A stretch of DNA of 8,599 bases from CAYRPO01 sp964426305 (lineage in GTDB: Bacteria; Patescibacteriota; Saccharimonadia; Saccharimonadales; CAIOMD01): contig CAYRPO010000038.1 of NCBI GenBank assembly GCA_964426305.1, forward strand, positions 1 to 8,599, given 5' to 3'. Each line of letters opens with the position of its first letter. The stretch's first letter is position 1. Below, in pieces: positions 1 through 6,899 of the stretch. The position numbers and the translations under genes were made by a program. The notes under the pieces are model-generated. The model made no database searches, was not told the origin of the DNA, and saw only the letters and a program-made list of their open reading frames with translations.

Positions 1-34
1 TTTGTCCATCTTGTTTTTTCTACGCTTTTGACCG

Positions 35-58
35 AACCACCAGAAATGGTGGTTTTTT
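35..58 (+). terminator. Rho-independent terminator of an upstream gene
   Basis: An 8-bp perfect stem (AACCACCA at 35-42 with TGGTGGTT at 47-54) closes a GAAA tetraloop, a GNRA-type loop. The stem runs straight into a T run at 53-58. This is the usual form of an intrinsic terminator reading left to right, so it most likely ends a plus-strand gene lying left of the window. It lies only 14 bases before the sbcB start codon. It also argues against extending sbcB upstream into this hairpin. Bases 1-34 hold nothing I can recognise. Confidence 0.8.
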
Positions 59-60
59 GT

Positions 61-66
61 TATGCT
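61..66 (+). promoter_or_regulatory. Possible -10 box of sbcB
   Basis: TATGCT lies 6 bases before the ATG at 73 and just after the terminator T run. No good -35 is visible at 16-18 bases spacing, because that position lies inside the terminator hairpin. The box is kept only because five other genes in the window show a similar box at the same short distance. Transcription from it would start at or next to the ATG. Confidence 0.3.
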
Positions 67-72
67 TATAGG

Positions 73-1664
73 ATGACCGAAACCTTTTTCTTCTACGACT
101 TAGAAACGAGTGGCGTAAACCCGCGCGAGGCACGAATTATGCAATTTGCCGGCCAGCGCACATCGCTAGACCTCGAGCCAATTGGCGAACCAATCAACGA
201 GTTGGTGAAATTGACACCCGATGTCTTGCCGGATCCAGATGCCGTGCTAATCACCGGCATTACGCCGCAACAAACATTGGCCGATGGCCGAACAGAAGTC
301 GAGTTCTTGCAGTTGTTTCATGAACAAATCGCAGCGCCAGGCACGGTGTTTATGGGCTTCAATACAATCCGATTCGACGACGAATTTATGCGTTTCTTGC
401 ATTATCGGAACTTTTTCGATGCGTACGAGTGGCAATGGAAAGAAGGCCGCGGCAAATGGGATCTGCTCGATGTAGTGCGTCTGACCCGTGCGCTTCGACC
501 CGACGGTATACAGTGGCCATTCACCAGTGAAGGCAAGCCGACTAATCGTCTTGAGCTGCTAACGGCAGTCAACGGTCTTGACCACGAGCAAGCGCATGAT
601 GCGCTCAACGACGTCTATGCCACGATTTCGGTGGCAAAACTAATCCGCTCAAAGCAGCCAAAACTGTTCGAGTATTTGCTTGGTATGCGCGACAAGCGAG
701 CGATCGAGCAACTGGTTGGCGGGATTCAGCCATTTGTCTATGCTTCGGGTCGATATCCAAGTGAATTTCAACACACTACAGCAGTCATACCCGTACTGCC
801 ACATCCAACGCAGAAGGGCAGTGTGTATGTGTATGACTTGCGTCATGACCCAACTCAGTTTGCAGAACTGACCGCCTCGCAGCTAGCTGATGCCATGAAG
901 TGGACGACCGACAAAGATGCTGTGCGCTTGCCGGTTAAGCAGCTACAGTTCAATCGATGCCCGGCCATTGCGCCACTGGCCGTGTTGGACGCTGCAAGCC
1001 AAGCGCGCATTGCTCTAACGCTTGAAACTATCCAATCTAACTACAAAAAATTGCAGGCTATGAAAGATTTTCCGAACAAACTGGCCGAGGCACTGCGCAT
1101 GCAGGAAAAAGTCAAGCAAGCCAGTCTGGTGGTTGATCCGCATAATGTTGACGCGATGCTGTACGACGGCTTTTTTAACGACGACGATCGTAACAAGATG
1201 CGCGTCGTTCGTGCTGCCGACGAACAAGGACTTGCAGATCTTCACCTTGATTTTGGCGACTCGCGATTGGAGCGACTGCTGCTGCTGTATAAGGCGCGGC
1301 AATTTCCAAAAAGTCTTACATCTGCCGAACAACAGCTATGGAATGAGTATCGTCAGGAAAAATTGACGGCAGGCGAAACCGAAAGCCGCTTGTACAAGTA
1401 CATGCATCGATTGCAACAGCTCGCTACAGAACGGACGTCGAGCCGCGACACGTACTTGTTNNNNNNNNNNNNNNNNNNNNNNNNNNNNNNNNNNNNNNNN
1501 NNNNNNNNNNNNNNNNNNNNNNNNNNNNNNNNNNNNNNNNNNNNNNNNNNNNNNNNNNNNATCGATTGCAACAGCTCGCTACAGAACGGACGTCGAGCCG
1601 CGACACGTACTTGTTGCAGGAGTTGCAACTGTACGCCGAAAATCTGCTAGACGCAGACACCTAA
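73..1664 (+). CDS. sbcB: Exodeoxyribonuclease I (ExoI), interrupted by an assembly gap
   Basis: Single-strand-specific 3'-5' DNA exonuclease acting in the cytoplasm in recombination and mismatch repair. It is a DEDDh-family enzyme. From the ATG at 73 the DEDDh residues are visible: D9 and E11 (YDLET), D102 (RFDDEF), H175 and D180 (AHDALND). They sit 6 residues earlier than D15, E17, D108, H181 and D186 of E. coli ExoI as I recall them. Conserved wording continues through the SH3-like and helical parts (NVDAMLYDGFF, RLERLLLLYKARQFP, AEQQLW). A 100-N gap at 1461-1560 breaks the frame. Deleting one copy of the 55-base duplication plus the Ns gives a continuous 478-residue protein ending in LLDADT, against 475 in E. 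coli, so the gene is probably intact in the organism. An earlier in-frame TTG at 28 and ATG at 46 are rejected because they fall in the terminator and extend past the family N-terminus. The stop overlaps the convergent gene by 4 bases. Confidence 0.95.
1461..1560. other. Scaffold gap of 100 Ns, probably artificial
   Basis: Exactly 100 unknown bases lie within sbcB. The 55 bases before the gap (1406-1460) are repeated identically right after it (1561-1615). The true junction is therefore most likely a simple overlap with no missing sequence. The Ns look like a fixed-size placeholder inserted by a scaffolder. Confidence 0.95.
1561..1615. repeat. 55-base exact duplicate of 1406-1460 flanking the gap (assembly artefact)
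   Basis: This stretch is identical to 1406-1460 and each copy touches the N run. Collapsing the two copies restores the sbcB reading frame (total shift 155 bases), and the joined protein has normal ExoI length. 55 is a common k-mer size in de Bruijn assemblers, so this is read as an unresolved contig-end overlap. A biological repeat is less likely. Confidence 0.92.
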
Positions 1665-1939
1665 ATCGAAACAAATTCAAGCTGCTCTGAACGTGATTGG
1701 CGGTTTTCGTGGGTATGCGCTGCAGTGATTTGTCGTACAAGATATATTGCAACCATACCTGTAATCATACCAATCAGGACAATCGCGATGGCGTAGAAAT
1801 TGAGCTGAATGTTTGTGCCCGGAACGATACCCAGAACGACAAATGCAAACAGTGCATCTTGCGGATGCATTGAATTGACCGTCTCGAATAATCCGAGAAC
1901 TGGCCGAGTACTGTCAGCGAGCGTGAGATACCACCACAT
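1661..1939 (-). CDS. Small membrane protein of unknown function
   Basis: From the ATG at 1939 this encodes 92 residues with no family I recognise. Two hydrophobic stretches are visible: a weaker one at about residues 29-41 (ALFAFVVLGIVPG) and a strong one at about 48-68 (FYAIAIVLIGMITG and following). A polar, charged C-terminal tail follows (HTHENRQSRSEQ). This suggests a two-helix hairpin in the cytoplasmic membrane. A TTG at 1978 would add 13 residues. I prefer the ATG, because the extension adds little and TTG is a rare start. The gene follows the PGPGW gene by 58 bases (19 from the TTG), so the two probably share a transcript. Its TAG stop overlaps the sbcB TAA in the four bases 1661-1664. 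No clear ribosome binding site is seen. The open frame and hydrophobic pattern support a real gene, but function is unknown. Confidence 0.6.
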   Translation of the reverse strand: MWWYLTLADSTRPVLGLFETVNSMHPQDALFAFVVLGIVPGTNIQLNFYAIAIVLIGMITGMVAIYLVRQITAAHTHENRQSRSEQLEFVSI

Positions 1940-1997
1940 AGTTAACTTAAAAGTAATACAAAATACTCTAAAAAGCAACTATATTGTAAAATAAGCT

Positions 1998-2393
1998 TTA
2001 GCGTTTTTTACGGAACCAAGCAATCCGATCCCGGTTATACAGAAAATCAACTACAGACAGGGCAATACAGCTTACTGCAAGTCCAAATTGCCATGCCGCA
2101 GATGCTACAAAAAATGTAATCATACCAACACAAAACAACGTAGCAGCAAGTACGTCATGGGCACCTTGGGCGCGTTTGTCAGCAGGGAACACATACGACA
2201 TATATTCGCTGCCACGTTCTAAAAAGAAGACTTTGATGTGCTTGGCCCAAGTGTTGTGAATCGACAGCAAACCAAGCCCAGCAAGAATGAGTGGTATGCC
2301 GCCTGGCCCTGGCAACCAGCCTGTTGCAAGGCCAAGCAGAATCAGACTGTACCCGGCTATATCTGTTCCAACTCGTTTGACGCGTTTATGCAT
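1998..2393 (-). CDS. PGPGW-type transmembrane protein
   Basis: From the ATG at 2393 this gives 131 residues. The segment around residues 19-44 carries a LPGPGG motif (P28-G29-P30-G31) between hydrophobic stretches and ends LAGLGLL. This resembles the PGPGW putative transmembrane protein family, whose members are small membrane proteins of undefined function. A second pair of hydrophobic segments lies at about 81-99 and 103-117, joined by a short turn. The C-terminus is strongly basic (RDRIAWFRKKR), suggesting it faces the cytoplasm. An upstream start at 2462 would add 23 residues (RVSHTSCNRARPFW...) that do not look like the family. A TATACT box 8 bases before the ATG also supports the shorter form. 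It is first in a likely two-gene operon with the downstream small membrane protein. The family call is by motif only. Confidence 0.72.
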   Translation of the reverse strand: MHKRVKRVGTDIAGYSLILLGLATGWLPGPGGIPLILAGLGLLSIHNTWAKHIKVFFLERGSEYMSYVFPADKRAQGAHDVLAATLFCVGMITFFVASAAWQFGLAVSCIALSVVDFLYNRDRIAWFRKKR

Positions 2394-2401
2394 ATAAGTA
2401 A

Positions 2402-2407
2402 AGTATA
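2402..2407 (-). promoter_or_regulatory. -10 box of the PGPGW gene
   Basis: TATACT on the minus strand lies 8 bases before the ATG at 2393, so the transcript would begin at or very near the start codon. It sits in a tandem pair of GTATAC palindromes (2403-2408 and 2410-2415). No convincing -35 is visible. Confidence 0.4.
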
Positions 2408-2488
2408 CGGTATACCAAAAAGGTCTTGCACGATTGCAGCTTGTATGCGAAACTCGGGGCATCTACTGACATTACTCGGGGATGACGA

Positions 2489-3202
2489 TTGTCCAAGCAG
2501 AAATACCGCAATAAAGTAGCTCCTCCACCAGACTTGTTTATAACAAGACAAGTGCTTGCCCTAGAAAATCCGGCATTTCAGACAGCATTAGATCAACTTG
2601 AGCGCGCCTTTAACGGGCGCGTTTTCATGTACCCAATCGCCGAAATGTGCATCGAGCTTTTTCGCTTGTCGGCCGTCAGTGAAATACGCGATCAAATATG
2701 GGACGACCCGCGAACCCTAGCTCAAGAGCTAGACTTGCCAACTGAGCCAGTACAACCACGGATCAGCCCTTTTGACGATCAGCTGTTTTTTGATAGACAT
2801 GATCGCCTGTGCGTGAGTCTGGATGAAGCGGATGGCATTGTTGATTACTATGTCAACACTGCCGTTCGACGCATCGAAGATGCCTACGATACAAGGATTC
2901 CTCCGGAACATCGTGGCTACATACCGCACGATCTGTACGGCGACAGATACGGTGGTTCCGTAAAAGACTACGTCGTCGTTGGTGAACTGAATGCGGCGAC
3001 GTATCCGGGAGATGCTACCGATCGCAGGGCATTACTGCTTGATCCGGTTATGTACACTGAGATGGACGGTGAACGAGTGGTTCTGCCGGAATCGGTAACG
3101 CTTGGAGCTATGACAGTGATAGCGCGGCAACGCGACTATTTATTGCCACGGCGGGTTCGCGAAAAGCAGTTCCAATACATGCAGCCCTCTTGGGCTAGCT
3201 AG
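2489..3202 (+). CDS. Unrecognised soluble protein
   Basis: The open frame is 237 residues from a TTG at 2489, or 216 from a GTG at 2552. An in-frame TGA at 2483 rules out a longer form. The GTG is attractive: TATAAC at 2539-2544 lies 7 bases before it, matching the spacing seen elsewhere in the window. The TTG has only a weak GGGGA ahead of it. I do not recognise the family. The protein has no signal peptide or membrane segment and is rich in Asp, Arg and Tyr. Recognisable stretches include NGRVFMYPIAEMC, DRHDRLCVSLDEADG, IPPEHRGYIPHDLYG and DYVVVGELN. Its coding character is supported by length, by even amino acid use and by exact fitting between neighbours: the TAG stop overlaps the pheA stop in a shared CTAG (3199-3202). 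It is divergent from the membrane-protein operon and convergent with pheA, so context gives no clear partner. Confidence 0.75.
   Translation: MSKQKYRNKVAPPPDLFITRQVLALENPAFQTALDQLERAFNGRVFMYPIAEMCIELFRLSAVSEIRDQIWDDPRTLAQELDLPTEPVQPRISPFDDQLFFDRHDRLCVSLDEADGIVDYYVNTAVRRIEDAYDTRIPPEHRGYIPHDLYGDRYGGSVKDYVVVGELNAATYPGDATDRRALLLDPVMYTEMDGERVVLPESVTLGAMTVIARQRDYLLPRRVREKQFQYMQPSWAS
2539..2544 (+). promoter_or_regulatory. Possible -10 box that would set the GTG start at 2552
   Basis: TATAAC matches five of six bases of the -10 consensus and lies 7 bases before the GTG at 2552. If used, the unknown protein would be 216 residues with a leaderless message. It may also be chance inside the longer reading frame. 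Confidence 0.3.
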
Positions 3203-4029
3203 TGGTCGTTTTGTATGTCTTGGTGCGCTTTGTATGTACCGAGCAGTTGAACATCGCATGACTGTGATTCAAGTACCGCCGTAATCTCTGGAATCATAGA
3301 GGGTTGCATAAGCACATCGACATAGAACATATAACGCCATACTTTGCCCGGTACGGGTCGTGACTGTAGTTTTGTGAGGCTTATGTCTCGGTCGGCAAAC
3401 ACGCCAAGCGCATGGTAAAGCGAGCCGGGTTGATGGCTGATATGTAGTACTAATGATGCTTTGTTCGCGCCTGGCACGCTTTTGGGATTGCGCTCGATGG
3501 CTAGGAATCGGGTGTAATTCATGGCATGGTTTTCGATGTTGTCAGCCAGAACGCTCAGCCCGAACAGTTCTGCGGCAAACGCGCTCGCGATAGCTGCTCC
3601 AGTATAATCTTGTTTTTCACTGATAAGCCGTGCCGCGCCTGCGGTGTCGAAATACTCGACTCTTTCGGCGTGGCCTAGCTCACGTACAAGAAACTGACTG
3701 CATTGCGCAAGTGCGACAGGGTGTGAATAGATGTGACTGATCTGTTCGAGCGGCGTGTGCGGGTGGCCGACGAGGCATTGGTGTACCCGTTCGGGAATTT
3801 CTGCAACGATCTGAAACTGGTATCGCAGCAGCAAGTCGTAGACCTCATTGATCGAGCCATATAGCGAATTTTCGACAGCAATTATGGCTGCGTCGGCTAC
3901 GCTACCGTCGAGCGCCTGAAAGACGCTGGCAAAGTTTTCGCATGGTACCAGGGTGATGGCATTACCATATTGTTTCATTGCGGCTACATGATGAAATGAT
4001 CCGCGTTCGCCCTGTATCGCAATGTTCAT
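3199..4029 (-). CDS. pheA: Prephenate dehydratase with ACT domain
   Basis: Converts prephenate to phenylpyruvate, water and CO2 in phenylalanine synthesis; cytoplasmic. From the ATG at 4029 it is 276 residues, normal for the monofunctional enzyme with no chorismate mutase part. The catalytic domain (about 1-180) shows GERGSFHH at 7-14, VENSLYGS at 52-59, a SHPVALAQC segment at 102-110, FDTAGAA at 127-133 and the TRF motif at 173-175, whose Thr is the catalytic residue. An ACT regulatory domain follows at about 192-268. Several usual residues differ: Pro before ENS is Ala, and Gln in SHPQALAQC is Val. In the ACT domain the Phe-binding GALV is GSLY (202-205) and ESRP is QSRP (222-225). The ATG at 4029 is preceded by GGAAG (4034-4038), a plausible ribosome site; the TTG or longer form from 4056 is not favoured. 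No other aromatic-pathway gene is nearby. The stop overlaps the convergent gene by 4 bases. Confidence 0.93.
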   Translation of the reverse strand: MNIAIQGERGSFHHVAAMKQYGNAITLVPCENFASVFQALDGSVADAAIIAVENSLYGSINEVYDLLLRYQFQIVAEIPERVHQCLVGHPHTPLEQISHIYSHPVALAQCSQFLVRELGHAERVEYFDTAGAARLISEKQDYTGAAIASAFAAELFGLSVLADNIENHAMNYTRFLAIERNPKSVPGANKASLVLHISHQPGSLYHALGVFADRDISLTKLQSRPVPGKVWRYMFYVDVLMQPSMIPEITAVLESQSCDVQLLGTYKAHQDIQNDH

Positions 4030-4088
4030 ACGGCTTCCAGTGTACAACAGTGGCAAAGATCACACAAAAAGTGTATACTTGTAGGCCG
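4030..4088. promoter_or_regulatory. Divergent promoter region of pheA and uvrA
   Basis: These 59 bases separate the two start codons. For uvrA, TATACT at 4074-4079 lies 9 bases before the ATG, with a partial -35 (GTGGCA, 4050-4055, 18-base spacing). For pheA, TACACT on the minus strand (4044 to 4039) lies 9 bases before its ATG, and GGAAG at 4034-4038 could be a ribosome site. The two promoters overlap or nearly touch. No LexA-type SOS box of the E. coli form (CTG-N10-CAG) stands out at the uvrA promoter. Confidence 0.5.
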
Positions 4089-6899
4089 ATGAATGATGTT
4101 ATAAAGATCCAGGGAGCACGCGAGCACAACCTCAAAAACATTGACCTAGAGTTGCCGCGCAACAAGCTAGTAGTCATTACCGGCCTGAGTGGCTCCGGCA
4201 AGTCCAGCCTGGCTTTTGACACCATATACGCCGAAGGCCAGCGCCGATATGTCGAGAGTTTGAGCAGTTATGCTCGTCAGTTTTTGGGCCTTATGGAGAA
4301 ACCAGACGTTGACCAAATTGATGGGCTGAGTCCTGCCATATCCATTGACCAAAAGTCGACCAGTCGAAATCCACGTTCCACGGTCGCAACGGTAACTGAG
4401 ATCTATGACTACTTACGATTGCTATTTGCTCGTGTTGGTGTTCCGCACTGTCCTATATGCGGCAATATGGTTGCTCGGCAAACACCGACGGTGATCGTCG
4501 ATCAGGTGGCATCGGCCAACAAAGATGCGCGAATTATGGTGCTTGCCCCAATTGTGATTGACAAAAAAGGCGCATTTGAACACATCCCCGAGCAGTTTCA
4601 GCGGGCCGGCTTTGCCCGAGCACGTGTCGACGGCGTTGTGTATGCGCTTGACGAATTTCCCGAGCTCGACAAAGCCAAAAAGCATCGAATTGACATCGTT
4701 GTTGATCGTTTGGTTGCCGACGATGCGTCTTCGAGCCGTCTCAGCCAGTCCATCGAACAAACGCTTGATCTTGCGGATGGTCGTATGACCATTGTCAACG
4801 CCGACACCAACGCTGAACAGTTTTATTCACTGTTGTATGCGTGTATTGATCATCCCGAAGTAACCATACCCGAACTCGAGCCACGAACGTTTAGTTTTAA
4901 CAGTCCCCATGGAGCGTGTCCGGTTTGCACTGGGTTGGGCAGCCGGCTCGAGGTTGACCCAGAGCTGGTACTTCCAAATGGCAAGTTAACCATCGCCGAG
5001 GGTGCAATTCGACCATGGAACCGTATACGCATCGATACATGGTACATGAAAAAAGTAGATGTCATGGCTGAGGAAAATGGCTTTAGTATTCACGTGCCGA
5101 CCGGTGACCTAACGCCTGAGCAGATCGACATGGTTTTGTATGGTACAGGCAACAAAACCTACACCGTCCCACTTGGTAGCGGTAGAAGCTTTGAAACGAC
5201 ATTTGAAGGGGTTATACCGAACCTGGAACGACGCTACAAAGAGACAGAGAGCGATTTCATACGTCGTGATATAGAAAAGTTCATGCTTGAACGGCCGTGT
5301 CATGCATGCAAGGGCAAGCGCTTGCGCCCTGAAGTTTTGGCCGTGACGGTCGGTAATTTCTCTATCATCGACATATGCGAGCTTTCCATCGATGACGCCG
5401 TGGCATATTTTCAGGATTTGCAACTGAGCGAAACAGATACAACCATTGCCCATCAAATTCTCAAAGAAATCAACGCCCGTCTGACATTTTTGCAAGATGT
5501 TGGTTTACAGTACCTGAGTCTTGCTCGTAGTGCCGTGACACTGTCCGGCGGTGAAGCACAGCGTATACGCTTAGCGACGCAGATCGGTTCGGGGCTGACC
5601 GGCGTGTTGTATGTACTCGATGAGCCGTCAATTGGTTTGCATCAACGCGATAACGAACGTCTGATCCGGACACTTCACAGGCTACGTGACTTAGGTAATA
5701 CAGTCATCGTTGTCGAGCACGATGAAGACACCATACGAACAGCAGACTATTTGGTAGATATTGGCCCAGGTGCCGGTGTCCATGGCGGCAATGTGGTTGC
5801 GCATGGTACTCCTGACGAGGTAGCTGCAAATCCGGCTAGTATTACTGGTCAGTATCTGCAAGGCAAAAAGCAGATTGCCCTGCCCAAAAAGCGCCGCAAG
5901 GGCAACGGTACCGAGCTAGTGATCCATGGGGCTCGCGAAAACAATCTGAAAAATATTGATGTATCGATTCCGCTTGGGCAAATGGTTGTGGTGAGTGGCG
6001 TCAGCGGCTCTGGCAAATCTAGCCTCATTAATGACATTCTTGCCAAAGAACTACAGGCACGTTTGCACCGTGCATCTGTTGTGGCTGGTCGACACGACGA
6101 GATCGAAGGCATAAAGCTACTAGACAAAGTAATCATCATCGATCAGTCGCCGATCGGTCGGACGCCGCGCAGCAATCCTGCTACCTACACAGGCTTATTT
6201 ACACCAATTCGAGAACTGTTCGCAGGCACTCCCGAAGCAAAAATTCGTGGCTACGGCCCAGGACGGTTTAGTTTTAACGTCAAAGGCGGGCGCTGCGAAA
6301 ACTGTAGTGGAGACGGTATTATCAAGATCGAAATGCACTTTTTGCCAGATGTGTATGTGCCGTGTGAGGAATGCAAGGGAAAGCGCTACAACCGTGAAGC
6401 GCTCGAAATTCACTACAAAGATAAGACGATTAGCGACGTGCTCGACATGACCTGCGAACAAGCATTGAGCTTTTTTGAAAACATCCCCGCCATCGCGCGT
6501 AAACTGCAGACACTTGTTGATGTTGGTTTGGGTTATATAGGCCTGGGTCAGCCAGCTACGACATTGTCTGGTGGTGAAGCGCAGCGCATCAAGTTGGCGA
6601 GTGAGTTGTCACGCCGACCAACTGGCCGCACACTCTATATACTTGACGAGCCTACTACTGGGCTGCACATGGCCGATGTTGACAAATTATTGCATGTGTT
6701 GCATGCGCTTGTGGACACAGGCAACTCAATGGTGATCATTGAGCATAATCTGGATGTGATCAAATCAGCAGACCACGTGATCGACATGGGGCCTGAAGGT
6801 GGTGAATCTGGTGGAATAGTCGTCGCCGAAGGCACACCCGAACAAATTACCCAAAACCCTAGTTCTTATACGGGCTACTTTTTGAAGAAATTGCTGTAG
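4089..6899 (+). CDS. uvrA: Excinuclease ABC subunit A (UvrA)
   Basis: Damage-recognition ATPase of nucleotide excision repair. It works as a dimer with UvrB to find bulky lesions before UvrC cuts. It is 936 residues (E. coli 940). Two ABC ATPase halves are complete. First half: Walker A GLSGSGKSS at 32-40, signature LSGGEAQ at 485-491, Walker B ending in D511-E512. Second half: Walker A GVSGSGKSS at 637-645, signature from 826, Walker B D853-E854. The second zinc module is intact (C736, C739, C759, C762). The first has C277-x2-C280, but its upstream pair is C252-x2-H255 in place of Cys-x2-Cys. The start at 4089 gives MNDVIKIQGAREHNLKN, the usual UvrA beginning. The 37-residue extension to 3978 would run back into pheA and is not family-like. 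The start follows a TATACT box closely and has only a weak AGG before it. Its last 25 bases overlap the convergent dedA gene. Confidence 0.98.
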   Translation: MNDVIKIQGAREHNLKNIDLELPRNKLVVITGLSGSGKSSLAFDTIYAEGQRRYVESLSSYARQFLGLMEKPDVDQIDGLSPAISIDQKSTSRNPRSTVATVTEIYDYLRLLFARVGVPHCPICGNMVARQTPTVIVDQVASANKDARIMVLAPIVIDKKGAFEHIPEQFQRAGFARARVDGVVYALDEFPELDKAKKHRIDIVVDRLVADDASSSRLSQSIEQTLDLADGRMTIVNADTNAEQFYSLLYACIDHPEVTIPELEPRTFSFNSPHGACPVCTGLGSRLEVDPELVLPNGKLTIAEGAIRPWNRIRIDTWYMKKVDVMAEENGFSIHVPTGDLTPEQIDMVLYGTGNKTYTVPLGSGRSFETTFEGVIPNLERRYKETESDFIRRDIEKFMLERPCHACKGKRLRPEVLAVTVGNFSIIDICELSIDDAVAYFQDLQLSETDTTIAHQILKEINARLTFLQDVGLQYLSLARSAVTLSGGEAQRIRLATQIGSGLTGVLYVLDEPSIGLHQRDNERLIRTLHRLRDLGNTVIVVEHDEDTIRTADYLVDIGPGAGVHGGNVVAHGTPDEVAANPASITGQYLQGKKQIALPKKRRKGNGTELVIHGARENNLKNIDVSIPLGQMVVVSGVSGSGKSSLINDILAKELQARLHRASVVAGRHDEIEGIKLLDKVIIIDQSPIGRTPRSNPATYTGLFTPIRELFAGTPEAKIRGYGPGRFSFNVKGGRCENCSGDGIIKIEMHFLPDVYVPCEECKGKRYNREALEIHYKDKTISDVLDMTCEQALSFFENIPAIARKLQTLVDVGLGYIGLGQPATTLSGGEAQRIKLASELSRRPTGRTLYILDEPTTGLHMADVDKLLHVLHALVDTGNSMVIIEHNLDVIKSADHVIDMGPEGGESGGIVVAEGTPEQITQNPSSYTGYFLKKLL

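Noticed and set aside
28..72. N-terminal extension of sbcB (TTG at 28, ATG at 46)
   Set aside because: It runs through the terminator hairpin and adds residues absent from ExoI; the ATG at 73 gives the normal N-terminus.
1015..1332. Minus-strand open frame of 105 residues inside sbcB
   Set aside because: It lies wholly antisense to a conserved domain of ExoI, has no start signal and resembles no family.
1406..1615. Biological tandem duplication or short repeat array
   Set aside because: The copies end exactly at the Ns, and collapsing them restores a normal-length gene, so an assembly artefact is the simpler reading.
3978..4088. 37-residue extension of uvrA overlapping pheA
   Set aside because: UvrA proteins start with the MNDVIKIQGAREHNL-like segment; the extension covers the divergent promoter and the start of pheA.
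5109..5495. Minus-strand open frame of 128 residues inside uvrA
   Set aside because: It is a shadow of the highly conserved uvrA coding sequence, with no family resemblance and no promoter or ribosome site.
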